21,718 nucleotides of DNA from an uncultured Eubacteriales bacterium (GTDB taxonomy: Bacteria > Bacillota > Clostridia > Oscillospirales > Acutalibacteraceae), in contig CAJTXF010000044.1 of NCBI GenBank assembly GCA_910580045.1, positions 1 through 21,718 of the forward strand, in the 5' to 3' direction. Under the pieces are notes generated by a model. The model saw nothing but the letters and a program-made list of their open reading frames with translations. It was not told where the DNA came from and did no database searches. The first letter of the stretch is position 1. Each line of letters opens with the position of its first letter. This document shows positions 1-6,639 of this stretch, one piece after another. Position numbers and translations under genes: made by a program.

Positions 1-11
1 CGACAACAGAT
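1..11. repeat. 11-base direct repeat shared by both window ends
   Basis: CGACAACAGAT occurs at 1-11 and again at 21708-21718. It covers the 3' side of the tRNA-Tyr anticodon stem and the start of the variable arm. Because it touches both edges, its true length cannot be seen and may be much longer. It is either an attachment-site duplication bounding an island or the overlap of a circular molecule. Confidence 0.75.
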
Positions 12-49
12 TTACAGTCTGCCCCCTTTGGCCACTCGGGAACTCCCCC
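1..49 (-). tRNA. tRNA-Tyr (GTA), 5' half, cut by the window edge
   Basis: Read on the minus strand, this is the 5' part of a class II tRNA: acceptor strand GGGGGAG starting at 49, a D arm (TTCCCGAGTGGCC) and the anticodon arm CAGACTGTAAATCTG with anticodon GTA. The 3' half would lie outside the window on the left. The first 11 bases are repeated exactly at the right edge (21708-21718), where the missing half of a tRNA-Tyr is present. Spliced together, the two halves make a complete tRNA-Tyr with paired acceptor, anticodon, variable and T arms. Confidence 0.9.
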
Positions 50-50
50 A

Positions 51-144
51 TAAATATTTAGTTTTCGGTGCCGCCTGCCCGCGGGCATACCGGCTGACGG
101 TTTCCACGCAGTCCGTGCGCGAATCGCCCGCAGGGGCACCCCGC
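51..144. other. tRNA-Thr to tRNA-Tyr spacer
   Basis: This is a GC-rich spacer between two leftward tRNA segments, with several short self-complementary GC blocks (for example GCCCGCGGGC near 77-86). No ORF or recognisable RNA was found. It suggests an ancestral tRNA-Thr/tRNA-Tyr operon. Confidence 0.4.
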
Positions 145-190
145 TGGAGCTGGTGAACGGACTCGAACCCCTGACCTGCTGATTACAAAC
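145..190 (-). pseudogene. tRNA-Thr (TGT) 3' half, truncated at the anticodon loop
   Basis: On the minus strand the sequence carries the anticodon loop TTTGTAA, the 3' anticodon strand TCAGC, a T arm around GGTTCGAGTCC, the acceptor strand CACCAGC and an encoded CCA (complement of 145-147). The bases upstream of the loop (191 onward) do not pair with TCAGC and do not continue as a D arm, so only the 3' half of a tRNA-Thr remains. Tyrosine recombinases commonly use tRNA anticodon loops as crossover sites, so this is best read as one side of an attachment site. Confidence 0.75.
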
Positions 191-294
191 AGTGTGGGGA
201 GCGTACATTGAGCGCTTTCGGGCAGTTTTTAGCGCTTTCCTGCACACATACAGAAGGTTTCTCGCCCTATCTGCTCCACTGTCTCCACACAGTT
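191..294. other. Probable element end (integrase arm-site region)
   Basis: This is non-coding sequence directly after the tRNA-Thr break. It holds a repeated AGCGCTTTC (near 209 and 231) and several GTGTGG/CCACAC boxes that resemble the units of the 29-base repeat beginning at 295. Clustered short repeats next to a tRNA breakpoint are typical of recombinase binding sites. The assignment is an inference. Confidence 0.35.
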
Positions 295-323
295 TTTCCG
301 CGTGTGGGTCGGGGTGTGGGTCA
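295..323. repeat. 29-base element-end repeat, left copy
   Basis: First of three near-identical copies (others at 14998-15026 and 21481-21509, each differing by one or two bases). Inside it the unit TGTGGGTC occurs twice, 11 bases apart. In the right copy it lies just after an integrase gene and its terminator, so it probably marks the integrase-proximal end of a family of related integrative elements. Confidence 0.75.
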
Positions 324-404
324 GAAGGAGAAAAGATTTGAGGAAATTCCTCGCGCCAAGTCTAAAATCGACCTCAAAAATTGCGCTGCATAACAAAGAA
401 TAGC

Positions 405-740
405 CTAATCCTTCCCCCCAGCCATTTCCTTATACCCCGCTCCCCACTGCTCCATAGCATCCAGAATAGGCCGCATGGTCTCTCCCAACTCGCTCAGCGC
501 ATACTCTACCCGGGGCGGAACCTCTGCATAGACCGTACGGGTGACAAGACCGTCCGACTCCAAAGCCCGCAGGGAATCCGTCAGCACCTTCTGGCTGATT
601 CCCTCCAAATTTTTCTGCAATTCGTTGAAGCGCCAGGGGCGCATACGCAGGTTGCGGATAATCAAAAGTTTCCATTTGCTGCCGATGAGCTGGACGGTGG
701 TGGCCACTGGGCACTCGGGGAGTTCTTCTTTGGTCAGCAT
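405..740 (-). CDS. HxlR-family transcriptional regulator, left copy
   Basis: A 111-residue winged-helix protein of the HxlR/YodB/HypR family. These dimeric repressors often sense electrophiles or disulfide stress through one N-terminal cysteine. The family signature is clear: a single Cys10 in PECPVATT, GSKWKLLIIRNL (helix 2), FNELQKNLEGISQKVLTDSLRALE (recognition helix region) and the wing DGLVTRTVYAEVPPRVEYALS. It differs from the copy at 15108-15443 by only four residues, although about 28 bases differ, so most changes are silent and the protein is probably still used. It is leftward, with a perfect sigma-A promoter upstream (782-810). Its native outward target gene is missing, so it may act on the right-hand operon or on its own promoter. 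Ligand unknown. Confidence 0.9.
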   Translation of the reverse strand: MLTKEELPECPVATTVQLIGSKWKLLIIRNLRMRPWRFNELQKNLEGISQKVLTDSLRALESDGLVTRTVYAEVPPRVEYALSELGETMRPILDAMEQWGAGYKEMAGGKD

Positions 741-781
741 ATGTCAGTCTCCAATACTTCAAAATGTCATGTTACACTCTA

Positions 782-810
782 ATTATACTGTATTGGACCC
801 ACACTGTCAA
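782..810 (-). promoter_or_regulatory. Sigma-A promoter of the left hxlR
   Basis: On the minus strand TTGACA (805-810) and TATAAT (782-787) are separated by 17 bases. This matches consensus in both hexamers and lies directly upstream of hxlR. The -35 box abuts the palindromic operator at 813-840, which suits autorepression. Confidence 0.85.
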
Positions 811-812
811 GA

Positions 813-840
813 GGGTGGGTTACTTTTATGTAACTACCCC
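813..840. promoter_or_regulatory. Palindromic operator, left copy
   Basis: GTTAC (819-823) and GTAAC (830-834) form an inverted repeat with a 6-base AT spacer, flanked by GGG and CCC arms. The same palindrome is conserved at 15516-15543 although neighbouring bases have drifted. It sits between divergent promoters, as expected for an HxlR binding site. Confidence 0.7.
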
Positions 841-853
841 ACAAAAAGTGTGT

Positions 854-882
854 ACTTGTGGGCCAGGAAAAATCGGTATAAT
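854..882 (+). promoter_or_regulatory. Orphan rightward promoter
   Basis: TATAAT (877-882) with a weak -35 (ACTTGT, 854-859) at 17-base spacing. It corresponds to the promoter of the ACGX peptide operon in the right copy. No gene follows on this strand. Transcription would run into 936-1169 and then antisense to the nitrogen operon. Confidence 0.55.
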
Positions 883-935
883 GGGAATCACAGGGTGACA
901 AAAAGCCCTGAATACATCAACAGTGGTACATACCC

Positions 936-1169
936 GAATCTCTCTTTGCCACAGCGCCGCTACGCTATAAACTTCCTTTAAATTTTTCTCTGCCTTCTTG
1001 ACGGGGTCGGTTCAAGCTGGTGGGGCCCTATCCTTTCGGTTTTCGTTATTTTGCTTTTGACTTGTGTTTTCCGGTAGTGGGGTTAAGCAATTCCGTTATC
1101 TATAGGGTGCATTACGCTGGGGGCATACGGGGAATTGGGAGATGTCCCGGCCAAGTAAAAACCGTGTTT
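936..1169. other. Gene-free interval between the left hxlR module and the ANTAR gene
   Basis: I find no supportable ORF, no strong hairpin with a T tract and no recognisable RNA. It contains the 3' flank of the leftward nitrogen operon. No clear terminator for that operon is visible here. Confidence 0.4.
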
Positions 1170-1757
1170 TCATACAAACTCCCCTTCCAGGACCATTTGA
1201 GCCGCCTGTCCTTTTGTAACGCCATGGTTCATTGCCAGTTTCTCAATATGGCGGTGGGCCTGAGGTTCATCCATACCGCAGGACTCTATCAGTATCCACT
1301 TGGCTCGGTTTACCAAGCGTATTTCCGCCATCTTCTCCTCCAGGGAAAGGGTCTTCTTTTCCACTTGCCGCAGCTTTTCCCGGGCGCTCACCATCCATCT
1401 AAGAGCCTGGTCCATGCCGCCCTTGGATAGGGGTTTTTGCAGTGTAAATACGCCGTGTATAGAGGTTCTGGCATATGCCTCGCCATACAGCTCTGCGCGG
1501 ACCATAAGTACCACCACCCTTTCCCGCGATTCGCTAATATCCACGGCGAATCCCATTCCAGCACCGTCCGGGAGGGGCGAGTTCACCAGCACAAAATCAA
1601 AGACCCGCTCAGCAAGCATTCTACGCCCCTGGCTGATGCTTCCGGCGAAACGGGTATGGGCCCGGAATACGCCGGGTAAAAAATCTTCCAGCGCCCTGTT
1701 GAATTTGTCCTGGTCGGATATGACCAGCATACGATAGACCTGCTCTTCCAGTGCCAT
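1170..1757 (-). CDS. ANTAR-domain RNA-binding antiterminator with a degenerate receiver domain
   Basis: A 195-residue two-domain regulator. Residues about 8-125 resemble a response-regulator receiver, with D15/D17 near the acidic pocket and the conserved Lys in LQKPL (K108). The usual phospho-acceptor Asp is replaced by Asn59 (VLVNSPLPDG), so control by phosphorylation is unlikely. Residues about 139-191 form an ANTAR three-helix domain (NRAKWILIESCGMDEPQAH, then HIEKLAMN). ANTAR proteins bind paired hexaloop hairpins in nascent leaders and stop transcription terminators from forming. It is the last gene of the leftward nitrogen operon, 23 bases after glnA, with ribosome binding site GAGGGG. 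Matching hairpins occur at 6384-6403 and 6545-6569. AmiR is a precedent for a pseudo-receiver ANTAR protein controlled by a protein partner. Confidence 0.85.
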   Translation of the reverse strand: MALEEQVYRMLVISDQDKFNRALEDFLPGVFRAHTRFAGSISQGRRMLAERVFDFVLVNSPLPDGAGMGFAVDISESRERVVVLMVRAELYGEAYARTSIHGVFTLQKPLSKGGMDQALRWMVSAREKLRQVEKKTLSLEEKMAEIRLVNRAKWILIESCGMDEPQAHRHIEKLAMNHGVTKGQAAQMVLEGEFV

Positions 1758-1780
1758 AATTTCCCCTCTTTTTTCAAGGC

Positions 1781-2989
1781 TTACTGCTTACAGAAGCTTT
1801 CCAGCACACAAGCAGGCATATGCTCCCGGATAAACGCGCTCTGCCAGGCCAGACGCTGGGCTTCCGGCAAACTTTCCGGTAGTTGGCGGTACCGGGCAAG
1901 TACTTCGGGAGGCGCTTTGTACAGGTTTAAGTTCGCTACCATAGGCAGGTCCAAGCGCTGCCGGATGCCGTAGAGTCCCGCCTGTATCATCAGTGCCAAA
2001 GCCAGATAAGGATTGGCCTCAGGGTCCGGGGAGCGCAGTTCGGCACGCCGGTATTCCCCGGAACCGGAGGGGATGCGCACCAGTTGAGAGCGGTTTTCGC
2101 TGGACCAGGAGATATACCTGGGAGCTTTGAACCTGCCAAACCGGGCGTATGAGTTCTCCACTGGATTCAGAAAGGCCGTCATCTCCGGCGCCTTCTCCAG
2201 TATTCCGGCAATTATATGACAGAGGTCGCCGCTGTGTTCTGAGCGCACGGATATATTGACATGAAAGCCGTTTCCTGGCCAGTCAGGGAGGGGCCTGGGT
2301 GAAAAATCTGCCCAGAGACCGTTACGCCTTGCTACAGTCTTCACCACCGTCCTGAAAGTCATGGCGTTGTCCGCAGCGGTAAGGGGGTCAGAGTAGCGGA
2401 AATCTATTTCATTCTGGCCCGGACCTTCTTTGTGGTAAGAGCTCTCCGGGGCAATGCCCATCTGTTCCAGGGTCAGGCAAATCTCCCGGCGGATATTCTC
2501 CCCCCGGTCCTCGGGGGCAATGTCCATATATCCCGCCTGGTCGTAGGGCTCCAAAGTAGGCTGCCCATTCTGGTCCAGGTTGAACAGGTAGAACTCCTGC
2601 TCGGTCCCGAAGAAAAAGCCGCGCCCCAGTTTTTCTGCCGCCTCCACCGCCCTTTGCAGAAGCCGCCGGGTATCGCCGGGGAAGTCTGTTCCGCAGGACA
2701 GGCTCACGCTGCTGAACATGCGCACTACTCTGCCGTGCTCTGGCCGCCAGGGCAGCACTGTCAGGGTATCTGGGTCCGGGTGCAGCAGCAGGTCCGAATA
2801 GGCCTCGTCCCCAAAGCCCGCAATGGCGGAGCCGTCAAAGGGGATGCCCTGGGCAAAGGCTCTGGGCAGCTCCCCCGGCAGGATGGAGATATTCTTCTGC
2901 CGGCCAAATACATCGCAGAAGGCCAGCCGGATAAACTTAATATCCTCTTCCTTTACATACTGCAGAACCTCGTTTTGCGTATATTTCAT
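1781..2989 (-). CDS. glnA: Glutamine synthetase type I (short form)
   Basis: ATP-dependent ligation of ammonia to glutamate in the cytoplasm. The beta-grasp N domain (about residues 1-95) precedes a catalytic domain with metal-binding GTEQEFYLF, GPGQNEIDFRY, FHVNISV, the glutamate-flap region ENSYARFG and the ATP/substrate motif NRSQLVRIP. At 402 residues it is shorter than typical GSI (about 440), chiefly at the C terminus, where the usual tail is replaced by a short end (ACVLESFCKQ). I chose the ATG at 2989 because GAAAGGAG lies 8 bases upstream; an upstream GTG at 2995 would be too close. It follows the glutamate synthase genes, giving a GS-GOGAT operon. The short C terminus may mean altered oligomerisation or feedback control. 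Confidence 0.9.
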   Translation of the reverse strand: MKYTQNEVLQYVKEEDIKFIRLAFCDVFGRQKNISILPGELPRAFAQGIPFDGSAIAGFGDEAYSDLLLHPDPDTLTVLPWRPEHGRVVRMFSSVSLSCGTDFPGDTRRLLQRAVEAAEKLGRGFFFGTEQEFYLFNLDQNGQPTLEPYDQAGYMDIAPEDRGENIRREICLTLEQMGIAPESSYHKEGPGQNEIDFRYSDPLTAADNAMTFRTVVKTVARRNGLWADFSPRPLPDWPGNGFHVNISVRSEHSGDLCHIIAGILEKAPEMTAFLNPVENSYARFGRFKAPRYISWSSENRSQLVRIPSGSGEYRRAELRSPDPEANPYLALALMIQAGLYGIRQRLDLPMVANLNLYKAPPEVLARYRQLPESLPEAQRLAWQSAFIREHMPACVLESFCKQ

Positions 2990-3003
2990 GGTCACCGCTC
3001 CTT

Positions 3004-3717
3004 TCAGTTCATCACATACATCTGCCGGTAAGGATTCCCGTTGTCCGGGGTCACAGAGGTGAATGGGCTGTTCAGCACCTCGGAAAGATCATACCCAAAG
3101 GCAACGCAAAAGGCCTCCAGCTGCCCGCGCACCTCCTCCAGTTCCTCCCGCTCTGCCGGCTGCGCGGTCACCTGGGCAGGGAAAGAGATATCCTCCCAGC
3201 AGCCCCGCAGCAGCAATTTTCCTCCGTGCATTCCGGTGCAGGGGAAGTTGCCCACCGGCCTGCCGCCGTTCAGCGCCAGCACAATAATAATCCCCCCGGC
3301 CTGGTATTCTCCCAGAAAGCTCCCGGCTCTGCCTCCTATTATCATCACCGGGACCTTGTCCTTATAAGCCTTCATATGGATTCCGGCCCGGTACCCAGCG
3401 TCTCCCTTCACCAATATGCGCCCGCCCCGCATGGCATACCCCGCGGCGTCCCCAATGCTGCCGTGCACGATTATCTCACCGGCGTTCATGGTATCGCCCG
3501 CCGCGTCTTGGGCGTTACCATATACGGTGATGTTTCCGCCGTTGAGATAAGCCCCCAAAGCGTTCCCGGGCACGCCTTCTATTGTCAGTTCTCCGGCGTC
3601 CATGCCGGCGCCAAGAAACCTTTCCCCGCAGCAGCCGGTAAGCCTGTAGGCGGCGGTTTTCCGCAGGCGCTCGTTTATCTCACGGTATCCAAGGCCCTGT
3701 ATGTTTATCGTCTCCAT
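3004..3717 (-). CDS. Glutamate synthase GXGXG-domain protein (split GltB, part 3)
   Basis: 237 residues with the repeating right-handed beta-helix glycine pattern of the GltB C-terminal domain: GELTIEG, GNITVYGNAQD, GEIIVHGSIGD, GRILVKGDAGYRAG, then the glycine-rich ends GGIIIVLALNGG and GMHGGKLLLRG. In one-chain GltB this domain is structural and supports the ammonia channel between the amidotransferase and the FMN domain. Here it is a separate gene, as in archaeal-type and many Clostridia glutamate synthases. It begins just after the synthase-domain gene with ribosome binding site GGGGG and is followed closely by glnA. Confidence 0.88.
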   Translation of the reverse strand: METINIQGLGYREINERLRKTAAYRLTGCCGERFLGAGMDAGELTIEGVPGNALGAYLNGGNITVYGNAQDAAGDTMNAGEIIVHGSIGDAAGYAMRGGRILVKGDAGYRAGIHMKAYKDKVPVMIIGGRAGSFLGEYQAGGIIIVLALNGGRPVGNFPCTGMHGGKLLLRGCWEDISFPAQVTAQPAEREELEEVRGQLEAFCVAFGYDLSEVLNSPFTSVTPDNGNPYRQMYVMN

Positions 3718-3718
3718 A

Positions 3719-5224
3719 TTATTCCCCCGCGTGTTTTATGCCTAAGATGTCCAGTTCCTTTTGGGTGAGTCCTATGCCCCGAAGCATGAGCCGGTTGCCT
3801 TTAAGGGCTTCGATAGAGTTTATCCCCATCCCCCCCATGAGCTCCTTCATCTCATGCCTCCAGGCTGTCATCAGGTTTATAAGTCTTTTTGCCGCGGCAT
3901 CCGGATCCAGGCGTTTCACCAACTCCGGCTCTTGGGTGGCAATGCCCCAGGCACAGCGCCCGGTTTGGCAGGTGTGGCAGAGATGGCACCCCATGGCCAG
4001 CATAGCCGCTGTGGCAATATAGCAGGCGTCCGCCCCCAATGCCACAGCCTTTACCACATCCGCGGCGCTGCGGATGCTGCCGCCGGCTACCAGGCTTACC
4101 TGCCCACGGATACCCTCGTCCCGCAGGCGCTGGTCAACTGCCGCCAGGGCCAGCTCGATGGGGATGCCCACATTGTCCCGGATGCGGGTGGGAGCCGCGC
4201 CGGTGCCGCCCCGGAAACCATCAATCGCGATAATGTCTGCTCCGCTGCGGGCAATGCCGCTGGCTATGGCGGCAATATTATGCACTGCCGCCACCTTGAC
4301 GATGACCGGCTTTTGATACCCGGAGGCCTCCTTAAGGGAAAACACCAGCTGCCGCAAATCCTCAATAGAGTAGATGTCGTGGTGGGGCGCGGGAGAAATG
4401 GCGTCGGAGCCCTCGGGTACCATACGGGTCCTGGCCACGTCTCCCACAATTTTTCCGCCGGGCAGATGACCCCCAATACCCGGCTTTGCTCCCTGCCCCA
4501 TCTTTATCTCAATGGCCGCTCCGGCGTTCAAATATCCCTTATGTACCCCAAACCGTCCGGATGCCACCTGCACGATGGTGTTGGGCCCATACCGGTAGAA
4601 ATCCTCATGCAGCCCGCCCTCGCCAGTATTGTATAGGATATCCAGCTCATCCGCGGCTCTTGCCAGGGCGGCATGGGCGTTATAGCTGATGGAGCCGTAG
4701 CTCATAGCGGAGAACATCACAGGCATGGACAGTTCCAACAGGGACGGCATCGTGGTATCCAGGCTTCCGTCAGGCCTTCTTACCACCCGTTCCGGCCGCT
4801 GGCCCAGGAAAACCTTTGTCTCCATAGGCTCGCGTAAAGGGTCGATGGGAGGGTTTGTCACCTGGGAGGCATTGAGCAGGAGTTTATCCCAATACACAGG
4901 GATTTCCTTAGGACTGCCCATGGAGGACAGCAGCACGCCGCCTGTCCTGGCCTGCTTATAGATTTCATGGACCACAGACTGCCGCCAATTGGAGTTGCCC
5001 ATGGGGGCATAATCTGAACGGACAATTTTCAGCGCCCGGGCAGGACAGAAGCTGGCACAGCGCTGGCAATTGACGCATTTTGTGTCGTCAGCCGTAATTC
5101 TTCCGCTCCTGCTGTCTATGGCATATACCTCATGGGAGCACTGTTTTACACAGGCGCCGCAGCCTGTGCAGCGGCCAGCATCCCGCCGGACCTCATATTC
5201 CGGATAGATAAAGTCTATGCCCAT
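3719..5224 (-). CDS. gltB: Glutamate synthase FMN domain with N-terminal ferredoxin (split GltB, part 2)
   Basis: 501 residues. Residues 15-65 form a two-[4Fe-4S] ferredoxin (C19/C22/C25/C29 and C50/C53/C56/C60). The rest is the FMN-binding alpha/beta barrel of glutamate synthase, with GEGGLHEDFYRYGPN, the substrate/FMN region KMGQGAKPGIGGHLPG, FRGGTGAAPTRIRDNVGIP and a cysteine cluster CHLCHTCQTGRC (C413-C424) for the Fe-S centre. It makes glutamate from 2-oxoglutarate and channelled ammonia. The fused ferredoxin suggests reduced ferredoxin or a separately encoded reductase as electron donor; no GltD-like NADPH subunit lies in the window. Its ATG overlaps the stop of the amidotransferase gene by one base, indicating translational coupling. 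Confidence 0.92.
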   Translation of the reverse strand: MGIDFIYPEYEVRRDAGRCTGCGACVKQCSHEVYAIDSRSGRITADDTKCVNCQRCASFCPARALKIVRSDYAPMGNSNWRQSVVHEIYKQARTGGVLLSSMGSPKEIPVYWDKLLLNASQVTNPPIDPLREPMETKVFLGQRPERVVRRPDGSLDTTMPSLLELSMPVMFSAMSYGSISYNAHAALARAADELDILYNTGEGGLHEDFYRYGPNTIVQVASGRFGVHKGYLNAGAAIEIKMGQGAKPGIGGHLPGGKIVGDVARTRMVPEGSDAISPAPHHDIYSIEDLRQLVFSLKEASGYQKPVIVKVAAVHNIAAIASGIARSGADIIAIDGFRGGTGAAPTRIRDNVGIPIELALAAVDQRLRDEGIRGQVSLVAGGSIRSAADVVKAVALGADACYIATAAMLAMGCHLCHTCQTGRCAWGIATQEPELVKRLDPDAAAKRLINLMTAWRHEMKELMGGMGINSIEALKGNRLMLRGIGLTQKELDILGIKHAGE

Positions 5225-6312
5225 CAGTACGCCCCCTCCTTTACTCTCACAATAACCGGTTCGCCGCCCGCCGGAGCCCAGATATGCTCCGCCTCCGGCT
5301 CCATCATCCGAATCGCGGCCTCTTCGCTGGCGATGAACACCCTGTCGTCCTTTTCGCCTACAACCATGGAGCGCAGCTTTAGCCGGTCATTCAGGGCCAT
5401 CAGCCCGCCTGTAAAACCCAGCACGATGGAAAAGGGTCCGGTAATAAGCAGGCTGGGAAACATGCTGCGCAGATAAATATGCTTTTCTCTGTGCTCCGTT
5501 TTGCTCTCTATCGTGCTCCAGAAGGGGGCGGCAACCACCGACGCGGCCTCCTCAAGGCTCAACCCCTGTACCCGCAGCAGGTAGTCCATTATATAAGTAA
5601 TTACTTCCGTGTCCGTCTGCAATGTACACTGATAACCAAACATCTCCATATACCGCCGGTTGGCGTCATAAGAAGAAATCTCCCCGTTGTGTACCACCGA
5701 CCAGTCCAGCAGGGTAAAGGGGTGCGCACCGCCCCACCAGCCCGGGGTATTGGTAGGATACCGCCCATGAGCGGACCAGGCGTAGCCGGCGTAGTCCTCT
5801 AAGCGATAGAACTCCCCTACGTCCTCGGGATAGCCCACGGCTTTGAACGCCCCCATATTCTTTCCGGATGAGAACACAAAGGCTCCTTTTATTTCGGCGT
5901 TTATTTTCATGACGGTTCGGGCCACAAACTCTTTCTCGTCCAGCTGTAGGCTTCTCAGCAGGGAGGGGAAAGGAGAGAGGAAGTAGCGCCAGATAATCGG
6001 CTCGCCAGTGATAGAGGGTATCTTTCTGGTAGGAATCAGCTCTGACTGTACCAGCTCAAAGCGCTCTTTCAAAAAGGCCTCGCAGGACTTGCGGGTATCC
6101 CTGCAGTCAAAGAACATGTGCATGGCGTAGAACTCCCGGTAAGCCGGATAGATGCCGTACCCGGCAAAGCCGCCGCCCAGGCCGTTGGAGCGCTCGTGCA
6201 TGGGGCGCATGGCCTCTGAGACTATACTGCCGGGCATTCTGCGGCCCTCTTTCGAGATAACGGCCGCGATGGCACAGCCGGAGGGGATGCGGACCTGACC
6301 TTCGATTTCCAT
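5224..6312 (-). CDS. Glutamate synthase amidotransferase subunit (split GltB, part 1)
   Basis: 362 residues of class II (Ntn) glutamine amidotransferase type. A nucleophile candidate, Cys13, follows a short leader (IPSGCAIAAVIS) that may be removed. Family motifs include AWSAHGRYPTNTPGWWGGAHPF, the oxyanion-side VVHNGEISSYDANRRY and LQTDTEVITYIMDYL. It hydrolyses glutamine and passes ammonia to the FMN subunit encoded immediately downstream. It is the first gene of the leftward operon, behind a 17-spaced sigma-A promoter and a hairpin/terminator leader. The start at 6312 is preceded by AAGGA about 12 bases upstream; the weak spacing may limit basal translation. Confidence 0.88.
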   Translation of the reverse strand: MEIEGQVRIPSGCAIAAVISKEGRRMPGSIVSEAMRPMHERSNGLGGGFAGYGIYPAYREFYAMHMFFDCRDTRKSCEAFLKERFELVQSELIPTRKIPSITGEPIIWRYFLSPFPSLLRSLQLDEKEFVARTVMKINAEIKGAFVFSSGKNMGAFKAVGYPEDVGEFYRLEDYAGYAWSAHGRYPTNTPGWWGGAHPFTLLDWSVVHNGEISSYDANRRYMEMFGYQCTLQTDTEVITYIMDYLLRVQGLSLEEAASVVAAPFWSTIESKTEHREKHIYLRSMFPSLLITGPFSIVLGFTGGLMALNDRLKLRSMVVGEKDDRVFIASEEAAIRMMEPEAEHIWAPAGGEPVIVRVKEGAY

Positions 6313-6339
6313 AGTACCATATCCTTAATAAAAATTTTC

Positions 6340-6403
6340 AAAAAAATAACGCTCGTCCCGGGCGCAGGGATTCCCTGGGCCGGAATGAACGCCATTGCTC
6401 ATT
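6340..6403 (-). promoter_or_regulatory. ANTAR-type antitermination leader of the glutamate synthase operon
   Basis: Right at the predicted transcript start the minus strand folds as AATGAGC, hexaloop AATGGC (6391-6396), GTTCATT, a stem of seven pairs including one G-U. The loop has A at position 1 and G at position 4, as ANTAR targets require. The loop and 3' arm (6382-6396) can instead pair with 6345-6359, giving a long hairpin followed by seven T (6340-6346), a typical intrinsic terminator. The two folds exclude each other. The classical motif has two such hairpins; I see only one with the correct loop. Confidence 0.65.
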
Positions 6404-6410
6404 TGAATTT

Positions 6411-6439
6411 ATTATATGCGTTATCTTTCAGAATGTCAA
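6411..6439 (-). promoter_or_regulatory. Sigma-A promoter of the glutamate synthase-glnA-ANTAR operon
   Basis: On the minus strand TTGACA (6434-6439) and TATAAT (6411-6416) are separated by exactly 17 bases. The predicted start lies near 6404, at the edge of the regulatory hairpin. The near-consensus strength fits control after initiation, by termination in the leader. Confidence 0.88.
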
Positions 6440-6509
6440 GGGCTTGCCAAAAAAACTTGAATTTTTTTCAAAAAAATGAAACACCAAAAGAAAATATTGC
6501 AAAACAGGG

Positions 6510-6538
6510 TTGACAAACAGCCCCAACTGACGTATAAT
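6510..6538 (+). promoter_or_regulatory. Sigma-A promoter of the glnN-amt-asnB-purF operon
   Basis: TTGACA (6510-6515) and TATAAT (6533-6538) with a 17-base spacer. It diverges from the leftward promoter about 70 bases away, across AT-rich DNA. The predicted start is near 6545, at the first base of the leader hairpin. Confidence 0.88.
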
Positions 6539-6544
6539 GGGGCA

Positions 6545-6618
6545 CGGTAAAGGCAAGGGCGTCTTTCCGGGAGTGCAGACAGCGGGTACTCCGGAGAGCG
6601 CCCCTGCCTTATTTTTTT
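6545..6618 (+). promoter_or_regulatory. ANTAR-type antitermination leader of glnN
   Basis: The first hairpin, 6545-6569, has stem CGG(t)AAAGGC/GTCTTTCCG around hexaloop AAGGGC (6555-6560), again A at 1 and G at 4. It matches the other leader in the core GC[AANGGC]GT. Its left arm and loop (6550-6561) can instead pair with 6599-6610, forming a terminator stem (AAGGCA, GGGCG against CGCCC, TGCCTT) followed by ATTTTTTT. A second hairpin (6567-6594, CCGG/AGT stem) sits inside, but its loop is not the canonical hexamer. Confidence 0.7.
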
Positions 6619-6639
6619 GTAAAAGAGGATGTGCGTATT

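Larger units (their letters stand above)
295..935. repeat. Diverged duplicate of the hxlR control module (partner at 14998-15636)
   Basis: The 29-base repeat, the gene trailer, the whole hxlR gene, its promoter, the palindromic operator and the outward promoter all have collinear counterparts at 14998-15636. Similarity fades at about 935, exactly where the right copy has the ribosome binding site and start codon of the ACGX peptide. This copy reads GTGGTACATAC instead of GGAGGTACCTATCATG. It is therefore the regulator and promoter of a second cassette whose structural genes have been lost. Confidence 0.85.

Noticed and set aside
185..192. ACAAACAG shared with 21512-21519 as an attachment core
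   Set aside because: Only eight bases, and the right copy is not inside a tRNA; chance cannot be excluded.
6567..6594. Second hairpin of the glnN leader as the canonical second ANTAR site
   Set aside because: The stem is good, but the loop is 7-9 bases and does not give A1/G4 in a hexaloop; kept only as an inner stem of the terminator.
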